This document shows positions 45,928-54,856 of a DNA stretch of 64,000 bases, piece after piece. Source of the DNA: an uncultured Actinomycetaceae bacterium. GTDB taxonomy: Bacteria; Actinomycetota; Actinomycetes; Actinomycetales; Actinomycetaceae. Position 1 is the first letter of the stretch; the number at the start of each line of letters is the position of its first letter. The stretch spans positions 62,001 through 126,000 of the forward strand of contig CABQJD010000002.1 of NCBI GenBank assembly GCA_902464405.1, read 5' to 3'. The notes beneath the pieces are model-generated. The model was not told the DNA's origin. It saw nothing but the letters and a program-made list of their open reading frames with translations, and searched no databases. Made by a program: the position numbers and the translations under genes.

Positions 45928-47148
45928 ATGAACATTCCTTTTTCTCCTCCAGATATTCGCGATGAAGATATTGAAGCCGTTGTGAAAGTGCTTCGCTCTG
46001 GATGGATTACGAGCGGACCTGTTGGCGAAGAATTTCGCACACAGCTGTGCGATTTCTCTGGAGCAGCAGGAGCAGTACTGGTCAATTCAGCTACTGCCGC
46101 TTTGGAATCGGCACTGCGCTACTTGAAAATTGGCCCAGGCGATGAAGTGATCGTGCCAGCCTACACCTACACTGCATCCGCCTCAGTAGTTGAGCACGTC
46201 GGAGCAAAAATTGTGATGGTCGATGTCGATCCAGGCAGCTATTTTACCAGCGCAGAACGCATTGGCGCAGCAATCACTGAACGTACAAAAGCCGTAATCG
46301 TCGTAGATTTAGCTGGGCGTATGGTAGATCTGGATCTAATCTATGAAGTGCTCAATGATGCACGCTCACGCTTCCTTCCTGCCTCTCCAGCGCAAGAAGC
46401 TTTTGGACGTATCGCACTCATAGTTGATGGTGCTCATTCACTGGGAGCAACTCTTGGGAAATACCAGGCAGGAAGCTACGGAGATTTCACAGCTTTTTCT
46501 TTCCACGCCGTAAAAAATCTGACTACCTCTGAAGGCGGAGCGATCACGTGGAGCCATGAAAATTCAGCAGACCATGCTGATATCGAGAAATTCCTGAAAC
46601 TGAATATCTTGCACGGGCAGTCTAAATCAGCATTGGAAAAAACTAACTCTGCCGCCTGGGAATACGACATCGTATTTCCTGGATATAAAGCGAATATGCC
46701 AGATATTCTAGCTGCCCTTGGTCTCTCGCAGCTGCAGCGCTATCAGGAAACTATTGCTCGGCGTCACTCCATTATCAATAGCTATAGCGAAGCACTCGCA
46801 GATCTCCCCCTCACTCCGATGCCGCATGAAGGAATTGACGATCAAGGGCGGCACTGGTACAGCTCAGGGCATCTATATCTGCTTGCACTCGACACTCTCA
46901 CGCTCGAACAGCGCAATTCATTTATTGAGCGTATGTATGAGAGAGGAATTTCCTGCAACGTCCACTACAAGCCTCTCCCCTTATTTACGGCGTATAGGGA
47001 TCTTGGGTTTGATATCGCTGATTATCCGAATGCGTATGCTGCATACGAACATGAGGTGACGCTTCCTTTACATACCGTGCTCACAGACGAACAAGTTGAG
47101 TACGTTGGTGAGCACGCTCATTCAATTCTCGCTGATATGACGAAGTGA
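45928..47148 (+). CDS. DegT/DnrJ/EryC1 sugar aminotransferase
   Basis: The 406-residue PLP enzyme transfers an amino group from glutamate to a UDP-4-keto-6-deoxy sugar. The pattern VPAYTYTASASVVEHVGA, the VDGAHSLGA cofactor motif and the Schiff-base Lys196 in SFHAVKNLTTSEGGAI are typical. The combination with the 4,6-dehydratase gives a 4-amino-4,6-dideoxy HexNAc, such as AATGal or the bacillosamine precursor. No PglD-like acetyltransferase is in the window. The sugar transferase gene follows after 6 bases. Confidence 0.94.
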   Translation: MNIPFSPPDIRDEDIEAVVKVLRSGWITSGPVGEEFRTQLCDFSGAAGAVLVNSATAALESALRYLKIGPGDEVIVPAYTYTASASVVEHVGAKIVMVDVDPGSYFTSAERIGAAITERTKAVIVVDLAGRMVDLDLIYEVLNDARSRFLPASPAQEAFGRIALIVDGAHSLGATLGKYQAGSYGDFTAFSFHAVKNLTTSEGGAITWSHENSADHADIEKFLKLNILHGQSKSALEKTNSAAWEYDIVFPGYKANMPDILAALGLSQLQRYQETIARRHSIINSYSEALADLPLTPMPHEGIDDQGRHWYSSGHLYLLALDTLTLEQRNSFIERMYERGISCNVHYKPLPLFTAYRDLGFDIADYPNAYAAYEHEVTLPLHTVLTDEQVEYVGEHAHSILADMTK

Positions 47149-47154
47149 GTAGCG

Positions 47155-47748
47155 ATGGAAGCGAAGAAAATAATCGACCAAACTGTATCTGCTGCAGCGC
47201 TCATAGCGCTCAGCCCGATCTTGGCTGCAACAGCACTGGCTATCAAAATTGATTCTGATGGTCCCGTCTTTTTCCGCCAAGAGAGAATAGGGCTTCATGG
47301 AGTTCCTTTCAAAATTCACAAATTTCGCACTATGCGCGATGAGAAACCACTCGTGAATGTATCAGCCACAGGGGATCCGAGGGTGACGCGCGTAGGGCGC
47401 GTACTGCGTAAAACTAAGCTCGACGAGCTTCCACAGCTTATCGACGTTGTGCAAGGAACAATGGCGATTGTAGGGCCTCGCCCAGAAGTCCCCGAATACG
47501 TGGCAAAGTGGCCTGAGGATCTGCGCGATCTGATTCTCTCGGTACGCCCTGGCATCACAGATCCTGCATCGATTAAATACCGCAATGAAGCAGACGAATT
47601 AGCGGCTGCAGCAGACCCAGCACGCTATTATGAAGAAGTGCTTATCCCTAAAAAGACTGCTCTTTACGCACAATACGTAAAAAACAGATCTCTTTGCGGC
47701 GATGCAAAACTTATTTTCGAAACGATTAAAACAGTATTCACCAGCTGA
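47155..47748 (+). CDS. Initiating undecaprenyl-phosphate sugar transferase, PglC-like
   Basis: The 197-residue monotopic enzyme has only the re-entrant N-terminal helix (AALIALSPILAATALAIKI) and the catalytic core DGPVFFRQERIGLHGVPF, HKFRTMRDE, the TKLDELPQL acidic pair and IVGPRPEVPEY. It transfers a phospho-sugar from the UDP donor to undecaprenyl phosphate, the first step of repeat-unit assembly. Being next to DegT and the dehydratase, it most likely uses their UDP-amino-deoxy sugar. Confidence 0.95.
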   Translation: MEAKKIIDQTVSAAALIALSPILAATALAIKIDSDGPVFFRQERIGLHGVPFKIHKFRTMRDEKPLVNVSATGDPRVTRVGRVLRKTKLDELPQLIDVVQGTMAIVGPRPEVPEYVAKWPEDLRDLILSVRPGITDPASIKYRNEADELAAAADPARYYEEVLIPKKTALYAQYVKNRSLCGDAKLIFETIKTVFTS

Positions 47749-47824
47749 CGGCACTTTGCTTTATCTTCTGAGCTGCGTGGTGTATTCCTCATCGGCATAT
47801 CGCCATTCTTTACGCAATTCCAAC

Positions 47825-47830
47825 TATGAT
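47825..47830 (+). promoter_or_regulatory. -10 box of the first LCP gene
   Basis: TATGAT is followed by AGACCTC and the ATG at 47838, which suggests a leaderless start (7-nt spacing) and favours this ATG over one at 47826. Confidence 0.5.
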
Positions 47831-47837
47831 AGACCTC

Positions 47838-49118
47838 ATGGCAAAAACTTTGAACGGTGAACATGAGCGAAATATCGCAAGCCGTACGGATTCGAGCCAT
47901 GAGCTGCTGGTGCGCCATGCTGAATCTGACCGCAATCGTCATGCCCCCGCACATGCCCGAAAAACAGGAGTGCTCAGCGTTGTACTGCGTTCTCTAGGGC
48001 TTATATTTCTTGCCATCTTACTGAGCGGCACTTCAGCAGCCGCAACTATGTATTACAAACTTCAATCAAACGTGCAACAGCATCAAATCGTTCGCGCGCC
48101 CACTAAAAAAGCCAAACCCATTATCCCGATCGACCAAAAAGCAGGGCAGCCTCTTAATATCTTGCTGCTTGGCTCCGACGCACGCCCTGAGGAAAACGAC
48201 GAAGGCGTAGAGGGTATGCGCGCAGACACTACAATGCTCGTGCATATTTCAGCAGACCGAAGCCGCGTAGACGTCATCTCAATCCCACGCGATACGCTCG
48301 TAGAAATTCCTGAATGCACTCTTCCAGATGGCAGCACAACGTGGGCTCAAAGCAATGCAATGTTTAACTCTGCGTTTATGATTGGCGGCAGCACAGGAGA
48401 CGTGGGCGCAGCAGCTTCCTGCACGCTTGCAACGGCAGAAAGAATGAGCGGATTGACGATTGACGGTTTTGCTGTCGTCAATTTTCAGTCTTTTCAAGAT
48501 GTTGTGGGCTCAATCGGCGGTGTGGATATGTGCTTTGCAGAAGACGTTCACGATGCCGACGCCCAACTTAATATCAGTGCCGGCTGCCACACCTTAGATG
48601 GAGTTCAAGCTCTAGCTATTGCTCGCGCACGCCACGCTTTAGGAGACGGCTCCGATCTTTCGCGAATCGGACGTCAGCAAGAACTCGTCTTTCAGATTCT
48701 GAAAAAGCTTTTCTCGTTGAACGTCTTTGCGAATACTCAAACGTTCTATCAGGTGGCCACAGACGTCACCAAAAATCTTGACACTTCTGAAGGTCTTGGA
48801 AATCTGCCCTTCCTCGGCGGTCTCGCATATTCGCTCAAAGGGCTGGATTTTGAAAACAACGTTAATTTTATGACTCTCCCTGTGTACAACGATCCTAACG
48901 ATCCGAATAGAGTTCGAGAAAATGCGCAGGCAAGTATTCTGTGGGAAGCAGTGAAAAACGATAAACCTATTCCTGCTTCAGCAATCCAAGAAGCCCCCGA
49001 GCAAAGCGAAGTCGTTGTGCGAAATCGCCACCCGAAAGACCCTAAAACATCATCAACAAAAGAAACGGGCGATAGCACAGATTCCACCTCATCTGAATCA
49101 GATACGACGTCTCACTAA
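47838..49118 (+). CDS. LytR-CpsA-Psr (LCP) family protein
   Basis: LCP enzymes attach undecaprenyl-linked glycopolymers to peptidoglycan outside the membrane. The 426-residue product has a cytoplasmic N terminus, one membrane segment (about residues 48-70) and the LCP domain: ILLLGSDARPEE, GMRADTTMLVHI, VDVISIPRDTLVEIP, IDGFAVVNFQSFQDVVGSIGGVDMC and the arginine segment LAIARARHAL. A Ser/Thr-rich tail closes the protein. It follows the sugar transferase by about 90 bases. Confidence 0.94.
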   Translation: MAKTLNGEHERNIASRTDSSHELLVRHAESDRNRHAPAHARKTGVLSVVLRSLGLIFLAILLSGTSAAATMYYKLQSNVQQHQIVRAPTKKAKPIIPIDQKAGQPLNILLLGSDARPEENDEGVEGMRADTTMLVHISADRSRVDVISIPRDTLVEIPECTLPDGSTTWAQSNAMFNSAFMIGGSTGDVGAAASCTLATAERMSGLTIDGFAVVNFQSFQDVVGSIGGVDMCFAEDVHDADAQLNISAGCHTLDGVQALAIARARHALGDGSDLSRIGRQQELVFQILKKLFSLNVFANTQTFYQVATDVTKNLDTSEGLGNLPFLGGLAYSLKGLDFENNVNFMTLPVYNDPNDPNRVRENAQASILWEAVKNDKPIPASAIQEAPEQSEVVVRNRHPKDPKTSSTKETGDSTDSTSSESDTTSH

Positions 49119-49156
49119 TCCTTAATTCTCAAGCTACTGAGAGGATATCTCCTGCC

Positions 49157-50644
49157 ATGCCGAATCCGCCGTCATTTGAACCGGAATCTCGCTCTCCTCG
49201 CCCTTCAGCGCACGGAGCCAGGCGCGTTGGCACAGGTAAATTCTCTTCAACTGCAAGCAGCGCTCACAGTGATAATCACGGCACACCGCCTCAATCTCCT
49301 AGCCGCGTGCCATTGAAGCGATCATTTAATGAAGATGAACGCACACTGCGATCTTCTGCGCGAGAATCCTATAGAGCGCATTTTTCCTATCGTGACGGCG
49401 AGCAGGGCAGCAAACACAGCAGCGAGCGCAGTAGCGAACGGCGCTTAGCAATCCAGCCGCCAGCTTATACGCCTCATGCTAAACTTCGATCGGCAATCCC
49501 TGAACACCCTCAAACACAGCCGCATCCTCCTCGAACTTATCCACCACACACGCCCTCATCTGGGAAGATTCAACCTCGCAAAGCAGCATCAGCAGCTTCG
49601 ACAGCTTCACAATCGTTCGCGCGAAAAAAGCCAAAAATAACGCTGCACAGCGCCGTATCTACCGTTGCTCTCGTGCTTGCTTTTGCTATCATCGCCACAC
49701 TTTGCTGGGGTATGCATCTGATCAACTATGGAAATTCACAGCTCACGCGATTAGATATTTTATCGGATCGAAAAGACACTGCAGGCACAACCTACCTTAT
49801 TGTCGGCTCAGATGAACGCGGAAAAACGATAAGTGACGACGCAGAAGGGCAGCGCGCCGATACGATTATGCTGCTGCACAAACCACGCTCAGGAAATGCT
49901 TCACTCATTTCTCTTCCTCGCGATGCCTGGGTGCCAGTCGAAGGATATGGCAACGCTAAGCTCAACGCTTCTTTCTCATGGGGTGGGCAAAAGCTCCTCG
50001 TACAGACCGTGCAAAACTACACAGGGCTTACAATCGATCACTACGTACAAATCGGTATGGATGGAGTTAAAGACCTCACAGATGCAGTAGGAGGGGTTAA
50101 TCTCTGCCTTAAGCGATCTTCTATCATTTCTGAAAGTATTTCCGAAGATGACGCTGGAAATTCTACTCTCGTTGATCCTGAATCAGCTCTTACCTGGAGC
50201 TGGGCATCAGGAGAAGAAGAAAGTTGCCAAAATGCAGACGGCGATACTGCTCTAGCTTTCTCTCGTATGCGCAAAGCAGACGTTGTGGGAGATATCGGGC
50301 GCGGCTTGCGCCAGCGGCAAGTGATCGGCGCAATTATGAATAAAGCGTTCACTCGCGAAATAATCCTCAGCCCATCGAAACAAAAAACTCTCGTTGGCGC
50401 AGTCGCAAACGTACTCACAGTCGATGATGACGATTCCATCACCAACGTTGCTTTTGCTGGTCTTGATCTGAAAAATGCGATGAGCAATGGAATTTCTGGC
50501 GCTCCACCAATAGCAGATATTGCTTATTGGACGGACGATGGGCAGTCCGCTGTATTACTTGATCGGAATAAACACGATACTTTCTGGCAAAAAGTGCTAG
50601 ACGGAAGCGTCACCCAGACAGACTTTTATAATCCGCTGCGCTGA
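49157..50644 (+). CDS. LytR-CpsA-Psr (LCP) family protein with long disordered N terminus
   Basis: The 495-residue protein has a disordered, Ser/Arg/Pro-rich cytoplasmic region of about 165 residues, a membrane segment (about 172-192), and an LCP domain with TTYLIVGSDERGK, QRADTIMLLH, NASLISLPRDAWVPV, IDHYVQIGMDGVKDLTDAVGGVNLCL and ALAFSRMRKAD. It follows the first LCP gene after 38 bases, so two ligases with different N termini are expressed together. It is convergent with the cyclase gene, separated by 14 bases. Confidence 0.94.
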   Translation: MPNPPSFEPESRSPRPSAHGARRVGTGKFSSTASSAHSDNHGTPPQSPSRVPLKRSFNEDERTLRSSARESYRAHFSYRDGEQGSKHSSERSSERRLAIQPPAYTPHAKLRSAIPEHPQTQPHPPRTYPPHTPSSGKIQPRKAASAASTASQSFARKKPKITLHSAVSTVALVLAFAIIATLCWGMHLINYGNSQLTRLDILSDRKDTAGTTYLIVGSDERGKTISDDAEGQRADTIMLLHKPRSGNASLISLPRDAWVPVEGYGNAKLNASFSWGGQKLLVQTVQNYTGLTIDHYVQIGMDGVKDLTDAVGGVNLCLKRSSIISESISEDDAGNSTLVDPESALTWSWASGEEESCQNADGDTALAFSRMRKADVVGDIGRGLRQRQVIGAIMNKAFTREIILSPSKQKTLVGAVANVLTVDDDDSITNVAFAGLDLKNAMSNGISGAPPIADIAYWTDDGQSAVLLDRNKHDTFWQKVLDGSVTQTDFYNPLR

Positions 50645-50658
50645 GAAAATCCCGCAAC

Positions 50659-51756
50659 TTATGGCGTGGGCAGATTCAGCTCTTTCAGCACCTCTACCTG
50701 AGCTGCGTTGATCGTGCCAATCCCTTCCAACTCGGGAATGTCGTAAGGCTGAATATTAAAACCGTGAGGATCAAGCTGATAGAGCACCTCGGCAGTTTTA
50801 TGATCTACGAGAATACCGTTTACGGGAGCGACGCTGCACAAACGCGACGCAAGATTGACGCTCGGCCCGAAAATATCTCCAAAACGGCTAATCACCCCAC
50901 CCCACACAAGAGATGCGCGAACATCAGGCATATTGTGCGATTGGGCAAGGGCTTTGACGATATTGTTTACCACCTGCACGCCAGTTTCGATATCGTCAGC
51001 AACATAAAGCACGGCGTCTCCCACCATTTTCACTACGCGCGCTCCATAAGTGCTTACAACGTCTCGCACAGTAAATTCAAAGGTCTGGATAAAATCAACG
51101 AGAGCGTGTGGAGAAAGCTGCCCAGAGGTGTGCGTAAAATTCACGAGATCGACGAAACCGAGCGCGCGCTGCATCGGCAGCATATCCGAATGCTCAGCTC
51201 CTCCCTCGTCTTTTCGAGCATCAAGCTCAGTCTCCCAACGCCGCATAAGCGCTGCCATATGCCGCCGCCACGCATACTTCATCTGATAGATAAAAAACTC
51301 TTCGTATTCATCAATTCGCTCAAGCACCTGATGGCGCGCCTCTATTTCGGGTAGATCAAACCTGCTTTCAAACTCTGCCACGAGCGCTTCATACTGCCAA
51401 AGCACCTGCCGATCAGCAAAATGTGATTGCGCACGAATCAAAGAGTTGAGAGTATCAAGATCAGCAAGCCCCTTATCCGTCAAAGATATATACGCACGAA
51501 AAACGTCGATATCGTAATCTGTGAAAAGCGGACGCGAAGGATCTGTGACCGAGGGAAAGCCCATCGCCTGCCAAAAACGCCGAATAATCCTTTCAGGCAA
51601 TTCAGTTTTTTCCACAACTTGCTCAAGAGTGTATTTTTCGGCGCCACCAATCAGCCGAGATACGTGCTGTTCTACGTTACACGGCTGCTGCTGCGCAATA
51701 CTGCATTGCTTATCGCGCGCTTGAGAAAGATAAGTATGACTTGTGGTGGGCATCAC
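50659..51756 (-). CDS. Class III adenylate cyclase with N-terminal regulatory domain
   Basis: The protein is 365 residues from GTG 51756. The catalytic domain (about 190-360) has the two metal aspartates, Asp203 in FVDLVNFT and Asp247 in KMVGDAVLYV, the purine-selecting Lys243, and FGPSVNLASRL with the transition-state Asn and Arg. The Lys with Asp in GDIFGPSVN favours ATP, so cAMP is the likely product. The N-terminal half resembles the regulatory region of mycobacterial Rv2212-type cyclases and includes a helix-turn-helix-like stretch (YTLEQVVEKTELPERIIRRF). TATAGT ends 6 nt before the GTG; upstream ATGs lack sites. Confidence 0.9.
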   Translation of the reverse strand: MMPTTSHTYLSQARDKQCSIAQQQPCNVEQHVSRLIGGAEKYTLEQVVEKTELPERIIRRFWQAMGFPSVTDPSRPLFTDYDIDVFRAYISLTDKGLADLDTLNSLIRAQSHFADRQVLWQYEALVAEFESRFDLPEIEARHQVLERIDEYEEFFIYQMKYAWRRHMAALMRRWETELDARKDEGGAEHSDMLPMQRALGFVDLVNFTHTSGQLSPHALVDFIQTFEFTVRDVVSTYGARVVKMVGDAVLYVADDIETGVQVVNNIVKALAQSHNMPDVRASLVWGGVISRFGDIFGPSVNLASRLCSVAPVNGILVDHKTAEVLYQLDPHGFNIQPYDIPELEGIGTINAAQVEVLKELNLPTP

Positions 51757-51762
51757 AAACCT

Positions 51763-51768
51763 ACTATA
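51763..51768 (-). promoter_or_regulatory. -10 box of the cyclase gene, leaderless start
   Basis: On the minus strand TATAGT, then AGGTTT, then GTG at 51756. This sets the start of the cyclase gene and separates it from maf, which ends 57 bases upstream of it. Confidence 0.5.
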
Positions 51769-51812
51769 GTGCATTTCCCTGCTCTTCGCAGTAATTGATA
51801 CATACGTCTTGC

Positions 51813-52514
51813 TTATTTCCAAAAGCTTGTGATGCCATATCCAAGCTGAGCAAGCAAATTCCTCAGCAGCGGTAGAGAAATCCCCACCACGCCGTGATGG
51901 TCCCCTTCGATACGCTCCACAAACGGACCACCGCGCCCGTCAATCGTAAAAGAACCTGCCACATGCAATGGCTCTCCACTAGCTATATACGCATCAATAT
52001 CTTCATCACTAAGCTCAGCAATATGCACTCTAGCCCGAGAGACGGCACAAGCTTCCGCACTGTTTTCCTCTGCTGCCGCTGATGCCGCTCCCACTGCAGC
52101 TCCGACCATTGCCCCTGCAGCCATATCGATCACACAATGCCCTGTATAAAGCTCTCCAGCGTGACCGCTCATACGATGCAACCGTTCGCGTGCCAGCTCC
52201 TCAGTATGAGGTTTACCCACAACATCTGCGCCCATCTCAAACATAGAATCACAGCCGACGACTACCGTCACTCCTAAAGGATTGCCTTGCTCATGCACTT
52301 CTTTTGCTACCGCACGAGCTTTCGCACACGCTAAAATCTGCACTTTCTGGGCGGCCGTCAATTCTGCGTCACCAGCTTCCTCAATAGCTGCGCGCAGCAC
52401 GGCGTCTTCATCCACATCAGAGACAAGCACAGTATGCCGAATGCCAGCAGCGTCTAAAGTTGCTCGACGCGCAGGCGAAGCAGAAGCTAAAAGCAATATA
52501 TGAGAATGAGCCAT
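51813..52514 (-). CDS. maf: Maf-like nucleoside triphosphate pyrophosphatase
   Basis: Maf proteins hydrolyse non-canonical or pyrimidine nucleoside triphosphates and affect septum formation when overproduced. The 233-residue product has HILLLASASPARRATLDAAGI at the start, VVVGCDSMFEMGADVVGKP, HRMSGHAGELYTGHC and YIASGEPLHVAGSFTIDGRGGPFVERIEGDHHGVVGISL. An unusual Ala-rich insert (GAMVGAAVGAASAAAEENSAE) lengthens it. The start is ATG 52514, behind a leaderless-type TAGTAT box. Confidence 0.93.
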   Translation of the reverse strand: MAHSHILLLASASPARRATLDAAGIRHTVLVSDVDEDAVLRAAIEEAGDAELTAAQKVQILACAKARAVAKEVHEQGNPLGVTVVVGCDSMFEMGADVVGKPHTEELARERLHRMSGHAGELYTGHCVIDMAAGAMVGAAVGAASAAAEENSAEACAVSRARVHIAELSDEDIDAYIASGEPLHVAGSFTIDGRGGPFVERIEGDHHGVVGISLPLLRNLLAQLGYGITSFWK

Positions 52515-52520
52515 GAGCAT

Positions 52521-52526
52521 ATACTA
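52521..52526 (-). promoter_or_regulatory. -10 box of maf, leaderless start
   Basis: On the minus strand TAGTAT, then ATGCTC, then ATG at 52514. The ATG in the spacer (52520) would also be in frame, but the spacing fits the inner one. Confidence 0.5.
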
Positions 52527-52550
52527 ACGCTCACAGCTCATCCACTCGAA

Positions 52551-52632
52551 CTTATATCCACTCTTATATCCACTCCACCAGCCGCATTTTCCCATGACGC
52601 GAAGCTTTGCATAATGCGAAGCCTTGCATAAG
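52551..52632. repeat. Two adjacent short tandem repeats between gltA and maf
   Basis: CTTATATCCACT is present twice (52551-52562, 52563-52574). GCGAAGCTTTGCATAAT is repeated as GCGAAGCCTTGCATAAG (52599-52615, 52616-52632). The rest of the 262-bp gap is rich in further GCGAAG motifs. Confidence 0.85.
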
Positions 52633-52776
52633 GCTACGTAAGAGCACCCAGCGAGAAATATATCTGGTGACGAGCCTCCTCCTTTGAAGCGAAGCCTAGC
52701 TCGAAGAGCACTCTCCTCTCGAAATGAAGCCCCTACCTAGAGCGAAGAGCAGCCAGCCGGCATTGCCAGCTTTTGT

Positions 52777-54108
52777 CTAAATAAGACCTCCAGGATCTGG
52801 AGTGTAAGTCCAGTTGAGTTTCTCACGCTGAGCCATCGACGTCACCGAGCGCTCATCAGCTCCCACATATACCTGACGCGGCCGCCCAATTTTTGTGTTC
52901 GGATCGTTAATCATCTCGTGATACTGAGCAATCCATCCTGGAAGACGACCTATCACAAACAGTGGAGTAAACATTTGAGTTGGAAAACCCATCGCCCTAT
53001 AAATCACGCCAGTATAGAAATCGACGTTTGGATAGAGCTTGCGTTCCACGAAATAATCGTCATTCAGAGCAATATCCTCCAGCTCGCGAGCCATATCGAA
53101 AAGCTGAGTATCGCCATTGATTTTCGGAAGAATCTCGTCGGCAATAGCTTTCACAATTTTTGCGCGCGGATCGTAATTCTTATACACACGATGCCCGAAG
53201 CCCATGAGCCTCACGTCATTCTTCTTATCTTTCACTTGATTCACAAAATCAGAAATCGAAATACCGCTCTTACGAATTTTTCCAAGCATATCGAGCACAG
53301 CCTCGTTTGCTCCACCATGCAAAGGGCCAGAAAGAGCGCCAATCGCAGAAGAAATAGAAGCATAAACAGAAGCCTGCGACGAGCCAACCAAACGCGCAGT
53401 TGAAGTGGAACAATTCTGCTCGTGGTCTGCGTGCAAAATGAAAATTTTATCGAGCGCACGCACAACCGCTGGATCTATTTCGTTTGGCTGATACGGCAGA
53501 CCAAATGCCATGCGTAAAAAGTCTTCCGTATATGAGCGCCCGTAGGAAGGATAGAGCAGCGGAGCACCAGTAGCACGCTTTGCAGCATAGGCCACGAGAG
53601 TCGGCATTTTCGCTATCAAAATAGCCGAAGCAAGATCGAGCTGCTCATGATCGAGAGGATTGAGAGTATGAGGATAATACGTGCCCAAACCAGCAATTGC
53701 CGCTTGAAGCATACTCATCGGATGCCCGTTACTTGGGAAAGAAGTAAAGAAATGTTTGTAATCTTCGTTGAGTAAACGGTGTTTCTTAATGCGGCGCGTA
53801 AAAGCTCCAAGAGTATCTGGATCTGGCAGTTTCCCGTAGATAAGCAAAAACGCCACTTCCAAGAAGGTACAGCTATCGGCAAGCTGATCGATAGGATAAC
53901 CGCGATAACGCAAAACGCCAGCAGCGCCGTCAATATACGTAATCTTTGAAGTACAGCTGGCCGTATTAGTAAAACCTACATCGAGAGTGACCGAGCCCGT
54001 CTGCGAAAGCATATTCTCGATTCGGAAGCCGTTATTGCCGTTTACTGCATCAACGCGCTCAAGTTCCAGCGTTCTCCCGTCAACGGTGAGCTGTGCACTT
54101 TCTGCCAT
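52777..54108 (-). CDS. gltA: Citrate synthase
   Basis: GltA condenses oxaloacetate and acetyl-CoA to citrate at the head of the TCA cycle. The 443-residue product has the catalytic histidines in GPLHGGANEAVLDML and GFGHRVYKNYDPRA, the VDFYTGVIYRAMGFPTQMFTP segment with the catalytic Asp, and the C-terminal GRPRQVY. The start is ATG 54108 (MAESAQL), preceded by AAAGGA; a GTG 10 codons earlier is less likely. Type II, hexameric family by sequence pattern. Confidence 0.97.
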   Translation of the reverse strand: MAESAQLTVDGRTLELERVDAVNGNNGFRIENMLSQTGSVTLDVGFTNTASCTSKITYIDGAAGVLRYRGYPIDQLADSCTFLEVAFLLIYGKLPDPDTLGAFTRRIKKHRLLNEDYKHFFTSFPSNGHPMSMLQAAIAGLGTYYPHTLNPLDHEQLDLASAILIAKMPTLVAYAAKRATGAPLLYPSYGRSYTEDFLRMAFGLPYQPNEIDPAVVRALDKIFILHADHEQNCSTSTARLVGSSQASVYASISSAIGALSGPLHGGANEAVLDMLGKIRKSGISISDFVNQVKDKKNDVRLMGFGHRVYKNYDPRAKIVKAIADEILPKINGDTQLFDMARELEDIALNDDYFVERKLYPNVDFYTGVIYRAMGFPTQMFTPLFVIGRLPGWIAQYHEMINDPNTKIGRPRQVYVGADERSVTSMAQREKLNWTYTPDPGGLI

Positions 54109-54365
54109 AAGGATATTCCTTTCACTCGTGTTCACCATCGAACGATAGATAAACTCTACCCGATAAAAAGCTACTGCACCTCAAACCATCTCGCTATGAA
54201 GACACTAACGGAACGCTGACGCATCTACTACTGATGTGGTCTGCGAGAGCAACACGCCAGCTCAACAACGAAAAAGTGCACAGTAGCGCACGCCGCATAC
54301 TCTATATACCGAATATGCCAAGCAAAATCAGTAAAGAAAAACAAGTAACAGCAGCTAAACAGCAA

Positions 54366-54683
54366 TCATGCCTGCGGCGGAAGCTCAGCGACAGCAGGAT
54401 GATCTTTGCCGATAGCTCCAAGCTTACTGGCACCCCCAGGTGAGCCAATCTCGTTAAAGAATTCAGAGTTAATCGTCAGATATTGTGCAAAATCCTCGGG
54501 AAGATCATCTTCATAATAGATAGCTTCAGTGGGACACACTGGCTCACACGCGCCGCAATCAACACATTCATCTGGGTGGATATACAAAGTACGATCACCC
54601 TCATAAATACAATCAACTGGGCACTCATCCACACATGCACGATCTTTCACATCCACACACGGCAAAGCAATCACGTAAGCCAC
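54366..54683 (-). CDS. fdxA: Seven-iron ferredoxin
   Basis: The 105-residue electron carrier holds one [3Fe-4S] and one [4Fe-4S] cluster. The N-terminal motif CVDVKDRACVDECPVDCIYEG supplies the 3Fe site and part of the 4Fe site. The second is CVDCGACEPVCPTEAI. The C-terminal half (DDLPEDFAQYLTINSEFFNEIGSPGGASKLG) is the usual FdxA extension. The start is GTG 54683, after GAAGGGA. It sits between gltA and the small membrane protein gene. Confidence 0.96.
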   Translation of the reverse strand: MAYVIALPCVDVKDRACVDECPVDCIYEGDRTLYIHPDECVDCGACEPVCPTEAIYYEDDLPEDFAQYLTINSEFFNEIGSPGGASKLGAIGKDHPAVAELPPQA

Positions 54684-54856
54684 GTCTGATTCCCTTCTCT
54701 ATTTTCCACGTGCACACTCCTCAGCATGCATATCACTACCTCAAGTATCGCGCTTATCACCAAAACTAAGCAATTTATTTTAAGAGAATTACAGCACGAG
54801 TGTATCGCTTAAACGCATAGACACATCATGCGGCGCACAAGCAGCATACCCACATA

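Noticed and set aside
26397..50644. Glycopolymer region as a recently acquired island
   Set aside because: No integrase, insertion sequence, tRNA junction or flanking repeat is visible; variable glycan genes alone do not prove transfer.
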